Assembly (NCBI GenBank): GCA_004352715.1
Contig: SCFE01000024.1
Location: 483,046-547,045 of the forward strand
From: Hofstenia miamia
Taxonomy: Eukaryota; Xenacoelomorpha; Acoela
Length of the DNA: 64,000 nt
Direction of reading: 5' to 3'
Shown: positions 35,908-47,025 of the stretch, one piece after another
Layout: every line of letters starts with the position of its first letter
Position numbering within the stretch: the first letter of the stretch is position 1
Made by a program: the position numbers and the translations under genes
The notes under the pieces: model-generated
Seen by the model: the letters and a program-made list of their open reading frames with translations, nothing else
Databases searched by the model: none
Told to the model about the DNA's origin: nothing

Positions 35908-36309
35908 ATGTTAAACTATTTAATTTTCATCTACATGATTTTTCTCGTAGGAAATTCTAAGGCGTTTAAAACTAATTTCAAAATTGCTATAAAGAGTGTT
36001 TTAAAGCAAAGCTCTTGTACTTTAGCAGAAAAGGAAAGCATAGTAGAGCTGTTGGCAAATTGGACTGAAAAGCATCGACGTTCTCATATGAGTGAAACAA
36101 TTAAGTTCGCTGTTAAGGAAATGAAGAAAGCCAACTATAGTTTTAAGTGCTGCAAGCATGTTGTCCATTGTCTTGATGCTCTTCGACATTTTGATTTTTC
36201 CAAAGCCAATGAAAAAACCGCCGAACATACAGTAATCCTTGCAAAAAACAGTCGTAGAGAAAGCTTAAGGGTTCATTTCCTGATAAGAAAAAACAAATAT
36301 TGCCAATAA
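35908..36309 (+). CDS. Candidate small secreted cysteine-containing protein, 133 aa
   Basis: Single-exon open frame starting MLNYLIFIYMIFLVGNSKA. This is a textbook signal peptide: hydrophobic core at residues 4-15, likely cut after Ser17 or Ala19. The mature part of about 115 residues is basic and probably helical, with five cysteines (37, 81, 82, 88, 132) and two N-glycosylation sequons (N51-W-T, N76-Y-S). No family recognised; size and layout would suit a secreted factor or host-defence protein, but that is only inference. Alternatively the sequence after cgtag (35951) could be the last exon of an unseen gene. A LINE fragment lies just upstream. The first 96 bp or so are repeated at 40092-40187 through an assembly artefact. 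Confidence 0.45.
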   Translation: MLNYLIFIYMIFLVGNSKAFKTNFKIAIKSVLKQSSCTLAEKESIVELLANWTEKHRRSHMSETIKFAVKEMKKANYSFKCCKHVVHCLDALRHFDFSKANEKTAEHTVILAKNSRRESLRVHFLIRKNKYCQ

Positions 36310-38435
36310 CTTTAGAATGGTGGAATCTTATGATTCACTTAAAATTTATAAAAAATAATATATTTTTGCTCAATTATTAAATACTGTAAAGCCATAATGC
36401 GTGAAACGGCATTCTGTCCCACCTGTATTTTAGTGAAAATCCTATAAAGTTATTTATTTTTCTGTTTATTCTAATGCAATGATCCCACTATTATTATAAT
36501 TCTTATATATCTTAAAAAAATCGGCCACTTTTTATGTCAGTAGAGTACATTAAGTTAAAAAATTTTTAAGCAAGACCTAAAATGTTTTGCCTAGAATTAA
36601 TTTTCATATTATATTATATACTATTAACATCTACATATACAAGTACTAGAAATCTGCAATTTTTCTTCCCGGCCCAGTCCGTAAAAATTGATCCCGTTAC
36701 TGCATATTTATTTTTGGTCACGTACTAACATTACTGACATTAAATGCGCTAAAATTAAAATAACCCTATATCAACTAGTGATATTTATGGTAACAAACCA
36801 TTTAGTCCGCATTTTTGAAGAATTATATCCAAGAATGTAAGAAACGTTGAAATTTTTATGTGGACGCATTCATGTAATATGAAGTTTTGTGGAAAATGAT
36901 TCCTCTGCCTGAATATACTAAAATATTGAATTAAAGTCGAAAAAGAAAAAGTAGACAACTCCTCCATCTTGTGGTGTTTTCAGATTTTAAATATCTTCAT
37001 TAATTCGTAAGGTATAAGGGTTAAGAATTTTTTGAGAAAGCCATCACATATTTTAAAAAATTCCAAGAGAATAAAAGGTTAAATGCTAAATAGAGATATT
37101 ACACACCAGACTTGTCTCACATTTTTTAAGCTTCATAATCTTGCACTCTCAGCCAAATTTTTTAAATAGTTGTTCTAGTCATTTAATAAACACTTAAAAA
37201 TGAAACTCTAAAAAACATTAGAAACGTATATTGAAGGAAAAAATTAGAAAAACGGAACAATAAATTTGCTATGTTTAAACAAAACTCGTTTTGGGCTTGT
37301 TGTATATCCAATGCAGTATTCAAGCTCGTCTCTGTTCGTTGACAACTCTGTTACAGGCATATTATATTTTAAAGAATATAAAAAAAGACCAAATAATAAA
37401 TTAAATCAAAAGTTGTTCCACATTCCATTTTTTAGTACTCGGTCACAGTTCCTCTTTAGAAGGGACATTTTACGTTAGGACTGAATTTAAAAGATCAAAG
37501 GCAGGGTTTGCTATCTTTGAAATTCCTGGTAAGAAAATTGAAATATAATTACATTTTTCAGGAAACATTCAATCTTTGGATTTGAAAACGTCATTTTAGT
37601 TTTCGAAATGCACCTAGAAGCCCATTACAGAAATAAACAAAAGCATTAGATCATCAACTTTTCATCTTCAATCAACCCTAAATCCAGTGCCGGCAAACCC
37701 CTAAAATCAGGGAGGCTAGAGGTTCGAAAGATTCATAATTTTTTTTTATGCAAGCTTATGTAAAGAATTTAAACATCATTCACATTAAACATTCTTAGAG
37801 CTTCCTAAATATATTTTTGATTCCTCGAAAATTAAATTTAAACGTTCATAGCTTATGAACTAACACCGCAGAATAATTACTGTATCCTCTTTCATTTATT
37901 CTTTAAGACCAATTTCAGTCAAATTACCATTAAGACGTGCCTTTTCGGAAGTGCTCCACCCCAGTGTCGTCCGCGCTGCTACTTCTGACTTTGGTCATGG
38001 TACACATAAATGGGCTTGGGAGGTCTATTGTATATCAAGAAACATGTCAACTTCGGTATTGCTTCTATGTGCTCTAAACTTTAGAATTACATGAACGTTA
38101 GGTATGAAGAGTATTTAAATCTTTTTTGAGAAATGGGAATTTTCATCTAACTCAGCTAAAGAAATACACTTTATTTAGATGGCTCATTACTCGAAATTTC
38201 CTAAAAAGCTTGAAGAAAATTCTTTTAAAATGTGAAAAATGATTTTCCTTTTAAAAAATACACAATCGTGTTTATTATTATATTACACAACTATTTTCTG
38301 AAATCAACGATGATTTCATAAAAAAATTTTCAAGCTCACATAGCAAAGTGTTTTAGCTTTCATTTACTTTTTTAAATTCAGACTTGTTCCGAGCCTTGTA
38401 GGTGCCATGGTCTACAACTTTGCTCAGGGCGTTCC
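36310..38435. other. Intergenic, nothing recognised
   Basis: About 2.1 kb of AT-rich sequence. No convincing exon, repeat boundary or RNA gene was found on either strand. Confidence 0.5.
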
Positions 38436-39240
38436 TTAACCGTTCTACGTCGTTCTGGGGGTTTCTGTAACCCCACAATCCTTAATTACGTTGCTGAAAG
38501 ACGGGAAATTCCGGTAAACCAACAAAAACTTTTTACTTTTTATATCAACCTAAATGCCTAAAAATGCTAAATAGCAGCAATGTTTATCAGCTTTATTTAC
38601 AATATTTACTGCATTTCTATAGTTATCGCTATATGGGGTAACTTTATAACCCCAACTTATTTGATCTAACAAATATTAAGAATATTGTATTATGTCAAAT
38701 CATTTTATATATTATATTGCATACATGCAACTCGCCTTTCAAATCTCTAATGTTGCTTGTAAATAGTTGAGGAAGTTACTGATGAAGCTCTATCAATCAT
38801 GATTAAAGATTCAAGTAATGAAGATATTTTGATGATGGTAGTTCATTTGGATTAGGAAAACTTGAACTGTAATATTGAGCATGAAATATGTTTTGATGTT
38901 CACAGTGATGTTCATTCAATTTTTAACCTGTGACCCGACTTGGCCTGTTTAACAATTATGTATACCACAAACCAATCAAAGAAGGATTACTAGTATAATA
39001 CACGCAAAAATGTAACAAGAAAAAATCAATAAAAAATACAAGTATATTTAGAATCTAGTAGTCTTTAAGAATTTTAAAGAATGAAGGGTTTGACTTCTTA
39101 AATTGTTTCTTAATTCTGTTAGTGTTCTTTCTCCTTATCAATTATGAATGACCCGAGATCCGATTTGTATAAGAGTGCCGAGCAACCCCACCCGTCGAAT
39201 TTTTTACTTGACTGTCGGACAGGTTGACCCATAACCACCC
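38436..39240 (+). mobile_element. Possible piggyBac-like remnant
   Basis: TTAA at 38436-38439 is followed by CCGTTCTACGTCGTTCTGGG and GGTTTCTGTAACCCC; a second GGGG..CCCC palindrome lies near 38634. A short frame near 38769 reads EEVTDEALSIMIKDSSNEDI, similar in character to the acidic N-terminus of piggyBac transposases. No catalytic domain and no right end was found, so this remains tentative. Confidence 0.25.
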
Positions 39241-39430
39241 TGAATGATATACAGAAATATTAATTGCGATATTAGGTCAAATCCGGGATATCTTGGCAAT
39301 GCTGGACGACAGTTATGTCTATGGTCTAACTCAAATATCAACATGTACCCTGGTTAAAAAAGAGACATCATGAAATGTATTTGGTTTTATGAGGTTTAAT
39401 CTGGTTTTGCACTTAACCAATTACCATAAG

Positions 39431-40244
39431 TGTGAGAAGTTACACTGATTGGTGCATAAAATGCAGAAATTACTATTCCTAATACANAATTAGATAATAT
39501 TTATCAATTAGTGCAGGCAGAAAGCTTATAAATTAATGAAAGTAAATTTTTTGTATTTATTTATCAACTTCCATATTTGGACAAAGGTGATACTATAATT
39601 CTCATTACTGCTAGTTTAAATAGAGTTGAGAGCAAACGCATTTTGGGAGTATACTTTCAATCGAAATTATGTTCTTCAAATCACGTTAGCAATTTACCTG
39701 CAACTTTACAGAAAGCGCCAATTTATACTTCACAATCTCAAAAATTCCAACTGTTCTGATTGTTATGTTCAAATGTGTTTAAAGGTCTTTTTGTCTCTAA
39801 GATAAAGTATTCATTGATAGTTTACGGTGTTGATCATGAAGGTCTTAAAATTCAATTCGTTACATTTATCCGTCAAAAATGATATGATTATCAATATAGG
39901 TATGGTTTCCTATACTTTCAAGCCAGATATATGTTATACGAAATACACATTCTAAGAAGACTAACATTCAAAAACTAGTTAATAATTGTCTCGACAAAGT
40001 AAATGCTGGTGAAAAAAATCTGAGGGATTATAACTAAATTTTTATATAACAAACTATTGAATGTCGTTCCCGCAAGTTTTTTAATTTGGAAATGTTAAAC
40101 TATTTAATTTTCATCTACATAATTTTTCTCGTAGGAAATTCTAAGGTGTTTAAAACTAATTTCAAAATTGCTATAAAGAGTGTTTTANTGTGAGAAGTTA
40201 CACTGATTGGTGCATAAAATGCAGAAATTACTATTCCTAATACA
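39431..40244. repeat. Misinserted assembly duplicate of 35301-36003
   Basis: A 56-bp sequence (39431-39486, starting TGTGAGAAGTTACACTGATT) is repeated exactly at 40189-40244. Between the two, joined by single N at 39487 and 40188, sits a 700-bp near copy of 35301-36003. The original sequence most likely runs from 39486 straight to 40245. The duplicate differs by several bases, so it represents another allele of the 35.3-kb locus. Confidence 0.85.
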
Positions 40245-41037
40245 ATCACATTGAAACAAGCTAGCCTATATCTAAATCAAGTTTATAAAATTGCTATGTA
40301 CATTTGGTTTACTTCATGCTATCTTGTAAATAATTTTTTACAAATTGTTGGCACTTTGCAAAAAAATTGACTCTCTATATACAAGAGAACGTGCAAAATT
40401 CATCAGTTAACATTATATCTCACAACATTTCACTTTGGTCATATTTGAGCAAAGGTAAATGTTCTCTATTCTTGATATATTTAATGTATCTCAATGAGTA
40501 CAATTTACCACAAACTTCATAGAAGAAAAAAGGAAAATAAACAAACGATAAGTTTTTATTGCACAGGTCGCAAGTGCCGCAGATAGGTACATGAGTTTGT
40601 CTTTAACATGAAAAATTTTGCTCTCAATTTTTTTACATTGCTCTTGCTAATATTTAGCAAGTATTTTAAAATATGATTATAAAAAAGGTGTATTGAATGA
40701 AAAAGTAAGAAAAATCTGCATAAACAAATTAAGAAGCAGAAATTAAAATTTACTTGACTTAATAAGAGATCATGGGATAAATTGATACATTTTTTCTGTC
40801 TACAATAAAAAAGTGTACAATAGAACTTTGTTAACAAGAAAAAACAAAGTTATATTTATGTAAAAAAAATTTTCAAACCACTTTATGCACGTTATATAAT
40901 ACTCTTTGTAGTGAAGCCATGCTAATCTGTAACACTACTCAGTTTGCCAAAAAAATCCCCAAACTAAAACCCTGTTAAAATTGGTAGTACGTGCAATGCT
41001 AGTTGTTTCTGGCTTTCTGAGTGATGACTGTTTCTCT
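40245..41037. other. Intergenic, nothing recognised
   Basis: AT-rich sequence without a supported gene or bounded repeat. Confidence 0.5.
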
Positions 41038-41345
41038 TCATGAACGCTGTGAAACAATCGGGACCAGCCTTTTATTAGCATTCCAAGAATCTTGTAACTT
41101 TAGGCCCTCTCTGCAAGCAAATTGGTATGCAATATCATGTAGACATGATGGCGTTAAACCATAATATATTGGAACTGCATTTTTAAGCAAAATTTGACGA
41201 GGTCGCTTTAAATTCCTTCGAAAAACTTGTTTTGGTTTTGCATATCCAATGTTCCATGGTTCATCTGCACTAGCTGTGTGTTTTTTCACATGGCGATGCA
41301 ATGTTGCAAAGTGTATGTTGCGGTCCTTAGGCCACGGTTACACTA
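41038..41345 (-). pseudogene. pogo/Tigger-type transposase N-terminal fragment
   Basis: Minus-strand frame NIHFATLHRHVKKHTASADE ... then LHDIAYQFACREGLKLQDSW NANKRL. The first piece corresponds to the helix-turn-helix tail (..TL.RHV) and the second to the segment L.D.A.Q.A..N..K....W....K that precedes the CENPB-type DNA-binding domain in Tigger/jerky proteins. It ends in a stop and lacks the DDE domain. A foldback MITE abuts it upstream. Confidence 0.6.
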
Positions 41346-41554
41346 GCGATTGGTTTAAAATTGATCTGTCACATTTTGATTGAATCGCATGTCTAACCAC
41401 CCGAGATAATTAGCGATGTGACGATCACGAAGAAATCGTGCGCGTTCGATTTGCTTGTGATCGTCACATTGATAATTATCTCGGGTGGTTAGACGTGCAA
41501 TTCTTTCAAATGTGACAGATCACTTTTGAACCAATCACTAGTCTAACCGTGGTC
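41330..41554. mobile_element. Harbinger-like foldback MITE, complete
   Basis: A 225-bp near-perfect palindrome. The left arm begins GGCCACGGTTACACTAGCGA and the right arm, read inversely, GACCACGGTTAGACTAGTGA. The arms pair over roughly 100 bp, including CTAACCACCCGAGATAATTA. It is flanked by TTA on both sides (41327-41329 and 41555-41557), the 3-bp TWA target duplication of PIF/Harbinger elements. No coding capacity. Half copies occur at 14585 and 62300. Confidence 0.8.
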
Positions 41555-42056
41555 TTAGCTGCATTTCAAAGAGAAGCGTCGTCTAAACAGCTATTAACTG
41601 CTTGTTGAATGCTTGAAGGAATCAGGCCATTATCGGCGGGGGTTTTCTTTTATAAGTTCGAATCATTATCTAAATAAAACTAAAATTGGTCAAATTATGT
41701 ACATTACTTTACGGGATGTTAGTGAAGGGGCCGATTTTTAAGATATGTAAGTAGCCCTCGCATTTATTCAAAAGTGGACTCGATGAAATCTTTTTGGTGA
41801 AACTTTATTTTGGGGTTAGATGCACAGAACATATCAAAATTTCAGCCAATTTTTAGATCCCTGCTTCTAAAACCTATTTTTGTCGGCTTTGGGTTGCACG
41901 AAGGCCCCTGAAGGTGACAACTTTGAAAAATCTCACAATTTTAAATTTGCGCCTATTTTGTAATATCTTTCTTTATGTGGTGCCCAATAGGAGCTATATG
42001 AAATTGTGCAATATTATATGCATTTTTGTGCATGACATAAATATAATTTAAATAAA
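41555..42056. other. Intergenic, nothing recognised
   Basis: No supported feature. Confidence 0.4.
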
Positions 42057-42251
42057 TAGTATGGGGCAAGTTGATACATGTATCACGTCAGATCGTAGAG
42101 AAAATAGCTCGGAGCAATGACATAGTATGTATAAATGCTGTCCATGTGTGCTTTTAAAATTGCAAAAAATGCATAAGATCGCGCTGCAGCAAGTACACAT
42201 GGCCTGTATTAACTTACCCTGGGCATCAAGTAGCCCCGGTTTCCCCTACTG
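42057..42251. mobile_element. Candidate short transposon with GGGGCAAGTTGATAC-type inverted ends
   Basis: GGGGCAAGTTGATACATG near 42063 is mirrored by GTATTAACTTACCCT near 42206, and the right side continues ATCAAGTAGCCCCGGTTTCC. The inverted pair and the GGGG/CCCC edges suggest transposon termini; superfamily and exact ends are uncertain. Confidence 0.35.
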
Positions 42252-42415
42252 GGAAAATTAGAGGCAGTCCCTTATGAACGGATATAGTTTTAAGAAAAAA
42301 CGCCGTTTACAATATTCTTCAAGAAAAGTGGTCGAGCTTAGGTCTTTGATAGATGTCAGCACAGGTTCCAACGATTCTACACAATGTAATGAAGTAATGT
42401 AAAATTTAAATTGAG

Positions 42416-42662
42416 ATACAAACTTGGATTCAGTAGAAAGCGTTTATCTGATAAAAAATGTACGCCGATGATTTGGAAATATTTGTAATGAGGTGAGCTC
42501 CAATCTCTTAGTTAAAATCATATTTAATAAAATTCATTAACATAAGTATGGCATATACTCTTCGATTTAGGAAATCTGTTGGATTCAAATCACTACATTT
42601 TCTTGAAATATGAAGATATTGCAATGCATCCACTTAAAGATTTTCAAACGAATAAACTATAG
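42416..42662 (+). pseudogene. Sulfotransferase relic: copies of exons 3 and 4 start
   Basis: 42416-42492 aligns with exon 3 of the intact gene: acceptor ttgag, then YKLGFSRKRLSDKKCTPMIW against YEAGFTQLSSPDKICTPMIR, donor gtgagc; but it now ends in TAA. After a 78-bp intron with acceptor gatttag, 42571-42662 reads NLLDSNHYIFLKYEDIAMHP, matching NLLDSTRYSLFKYEDFAIDP of exon 4, then stops. The first two exons and the C-terminus are missing. It is a broken tandem relative of the gene 1.1 kb downstream; splice signals are preserved at the same places. Confidence 0.8.
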
Positions 42663-43799
42663 TGTATAAATATTGTTTAATAAGTGTATTCATATCAAAA
42701 TCAAACATCAATATCAAACTTCCTAGATCAGGGGAGTGCGAGGCATTTTCTGATTGGGAGACATCTTAGTCATGCATTTCACGATACTTGATTTTAAATT
42801 TCTTGCTTACGCCAAAGTCTTAGATCATTGAAAATATCTAGTTTGGAAATTGAATCAAAATTTATTTGATATACGGAATATCAATATATAAAAAATACTA
42901 AAATGTGGAAATATATTTTTGAAATTTTTTTGGTTCATTTTGATACTTAAATTAATGTATTTTTGTGCCATAACCGTTTGTAAAACACTTCGTTAATTTT
43001 ATAATAAGTCGTAAAAAGCCTTAGTGTTTCCTATGTAGTCATCAATATCAAAAAATCCTTTGCACACATTTTTTGAAATTTCGTCAAAATGACTTTAGGA
43101 TGTTTCCAGTTGCTTAAAGTAAAAAAATACATCTTAGAAAATTCTTTTCAGTCAAAGTGACCAAATTTATTCTGTACGTCGGTCGGATTCATGTAAATCA
43201 ATACTAAAGATTTCGAATGATATCAATTTAATGACATAGGAACCCTAACAAGACCTCTGAAAACAGTCAAAGAGGACATTGCTCTAGCTAGCATAAAGTT
43301 TTAGCTGATCTTGTATGAGTCAGTCAAAATTGAAAATCCTTTGTTCTTGCATTGTCACAAAATTACACAAATTATCTTATTTTCTTTATTTAATCAAAAA
43401 TATTTGATGGTATTTTAGTATAGTGTATATTACTATAATTAAAATTGCATGACTTGAGTCATTTTTGGAACTAAAACAATGAGATTTACAAGATATTTCA
43501 TTGATTGGCAGCTTCAAATAGTTATTGCGCCATACTTAGGGTGTCAATGAAATTCTACACATAAATCACTCATTGGCTAAGTGTTATAAAAATCACCAAT
43601 GTTATCCGTTTCTTTTAAAAAAATAATTCATTCAAATATGTACAAAGCAAATACTTAAAATGAATAAACAAATAATGGACAGATAGCGTCATAAGGATTT
43701 GTATTAGCGTACACAGATTTTTCAAACTGGCCATACATATAAACGACTGTTGCATTTATCCTTGTAAGCGTGACTTTAATTCTTCCATAAATTTCCAAT
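42663..43799. other. Upstream flank of the sulfotransferase gene
   Basis: Intergenic sequence between the relic and the intact gene; promoter expected here but no element assigned. Confidence 0.4.
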
Positions 43800-46260
43800 A
43801 TGGCTTCGCCAAACCTCAAGAAAATAATCTTTATAGTTTTGGTCTTTGCAACTGTTATGGTTATGTTTCTAGTTGGCGACACTGTGCTTGTGGAAAGAAT
43901 GATATACAAAGATAATGTAAAAGTTTATCAGTCGATGACGAACACTAGTGGTGAGTCAAACCCTAAGTTCTTAAATTTATGCAATTAAAAAGTATTAAAA
44001 TAACACATACGTTTTTTAACCATATGTATGTTAATTTTGCATTAATTTATGTTACTAATCCTGGACAAAGAACGGATTGAACCGCAACATTACTACTTGA
44101 TGTATAACAAATTGAACGGCTTGACCATTTGATAAAGACATCCCTTGAATTAATCCATTGTTAGTACTGTAGAGAATAATCAGCTTAAGATTTATGTATA
44201 GTGATTACCTATGCATTTATACAGATACAAGAAAATATAGAAATATCTGAAAATTATGTATAATTGATACAGACTTGTCAACGAGCCGTAATTTCTAAGC
44301 TCGGCTCGGNNNNNNNNNNNNNNNNNNNNNNNNNNNNNNNNNNNNNNNNNNNNNNNNNNNNNNNNNNNNNNNNNNNNNNNNNNNNNNNNNNNNNNNNNNN
44401 NNNNNNNNNNNNNNNNNNNNNNNNNNNNNNNNNNNNNNNNNNNNNNNNNNNNNNNNNNNNNNNNNNNNNNNNNNNNNNNNNNNNNNNNNNNNNNNNNNNN
44501 NNNNNNNNNNNNNNNNNNNNNNNNNNNNNNNNNNNNNNNNNNNNNNNNNNNNNNNNNNNNNNNNNNNNNNNNNNNNNNNNNNNNNNNNNNNNNNNNNNNN
44601 NNNNNNNNNNNNNNNNNNNNNNNNNNNNNNNNNNNNNNNNNNNNNNNNNNNNNNNNNNNNNNNNNNNNNNNNNNNNNNNNNNNNNNNNNNNNNNNNNNNN
44701 NNNNNNNNNNNNNNNNNNNNNNNNNNGTTAGAAGCTCGGCTCGTTACAAGTTTGAATTGATTACTTTATGTGTAATTCGCAAACATTCTACATCTCGAAC
44801 TGTTTCACCAGCAACTAAAGTATCAGTAACTGTTGAGCCCATAAAGACTTGAAACAATTTCGTTATAGCTTTTTCAATAATAGGGTAGAAGAATATTTCA
44901 CAAAGAAACTGAACACATTCCTTCTTATAGTTGTTGAAAAATTCAGTAGATTTAATTTTTGTTTCATGTTTCCAATTTTGTGTGCAAACAATAAGCATGT
45001 ATGGTAGGGTATAACTTTTGTACAATGTTGTATATAGTTCCTTCAAACAAATATTTTTTGTAGCAGTGCAAACACATTGTAGCATAAAAGAGCTAGAATT
45101 TTGGGTTTTCCAATCCACTAGTATCAGGAAAAGAAACTACCAGGAGTCCACCAATAAAAAGAATTATAATCCTAACTTATTTGCGTGCAGGATCTTCATT
45201 CTTCGGCCAACTATTTAATGCAAATCCAAATGTTTTCTACCTATTTGAGCCATTAATTTTTTTCAATAAATTTTACGAAACGACAATCTTACATAGAACA
45301 CTTAAAAAAGAAATTGAAACAGCTGAATATTATGAACTTGGAAAAGGTCTTGAAGATATGCTTAACTGCAATTTTTCAATACCAAATATCATTGAAAAGT
45401 ACAAGCTTGCTTTTAATCCTGCATATTTAAAAAACATGAATGGCATTGGACACATTGGGAGTACTCACCTTACAAATTTGTATCTTCATAGCTCTACAAA
45501 ACTTTTGAGTTTTTTTCAAACCACCGAAGCTGAAGGAATTACCAGAAATAACATTGAGAAATTTTGTCAGAGGAGTTCTCTCCAGGTTGCAAAAGTTATT
45601 CGATTAGGAGATATTGAATACGCTTCTTCACACCTTCAAGAAGATCTTAATCTACATATCATACATCTGGTAAGAGATCCGCGGGCCATTTCTAATTCAA
45701 GGTAGGTATTCTTGATATTTGCTGCAATTTATATATTTTACAAATTACTAGTTACATGGAAATAGACACTTGAGCTTTTATGTGGTAAGAAAAGAATATA
45801 TACACTTAGATGTACATAATAAAAACTACATTGCAAATACATAAATATAAAATTATGTAAAGCTGCTAAATACAAGAAACTTTCGTAATCATAAAGGTGA
45901 GCAAATAATTCCAAAATTACTATAGGTTTTTGACAAAACTACAAAACACTTAGACAATAAAATTCTAACTGACTTTGCGTAAAATGAAACTCCGTAACTG
46001 ATTTATGTCTGGAAAATATAAAATCCCTTATAGAAATCAAACTGTTTCAGAGCGAATTTCATCCTGTACTATGAAGAAACATTTTGTTTCTGAGAATTGT
46101 TAGCCTCATATTTTAGGTTGAATAAGTACTACATAGACAATTTTTTGGATTTTGATTTAATATATAGTTTCGTAGAAACAACTGATTATTAATTGCATGG
46201 CTGGAGTTACTTAGACAGTTTACTAAATACAATTCCTTACGCGCATGAACAAGCAAACAA

Positions 46261-46306
<46 letters not shown>

Positions 46307-46991
46307 TAATTGGAACTGTCTGCAGTATCTCTTTTCACAATTTTCAGGTAAAAGCCTATATAGCTTAAAGTACCACAAGTCATGAATTTTTGAGAGAAAG
46401 TTTGAGAGTCGCCATGGCTGCGGGAGACCAATGAGAAATTTTGCTCCTATGCAACTGGAACATGGACTCATCAACTTTGTTATGGTTTTCTTGAAACTTT
46501 GAGTTCAAATAGCGGTTGATTTCAATGGGTTTTGTAAAGTAATGTTGACAAAACTTTTCCGTTCATTTCCAGTCAATTTGAGGGGTCGCCCATTTTCTTT
46601 CTTGCTTTTTAGCGTGTTCATTTCAGTAAACTTTTTGATGCTCCTGTAGATTGTTTTTGTGCCTCTTCCCAAACAAGCTCAACTGCATCGTCTCCAGATT
46701 TCATTGCAGAATGTCCCAATCGTTGGATAAAGATCGTTTTCTAAAAGTTTACTTTGCCAATAGTTGATTTGCGATCTTGAAGTATGATTGTACTTTTCTT
46801 GAAATACTACTGCATTTTCATTTGCAAATGCCTATGCGCTTCTCGAGAGAAATCTTATTTAATGACTCATTCATAAATCTCCATTGTCAGCATTCAATCC
46901 TAATCAAGCTAAAGAAATAGATATCTAACAACTAATTTGTACACAGATTTCTAGTAGCTAGCAATACCTTCTAACTTATAATTTAACTGAT

Positions 46992-47025
<34 letters not shown>

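Noticed and set aside
37266-37478. 70-codon plus-strand frame starting MLCLNKTRFGLV
   Set aside because: No motif, no splice context, and length within chance expectation.
45181-45191. Splice acceptor gtgcag before GATCTTCATTC as the start of sulfotransferase exon 2
   Set aside because: The frame continues upstream as KRIIILTYLRAGSSF, completing the conserved PAPS loop; the true acceptor is cactag at 45121.
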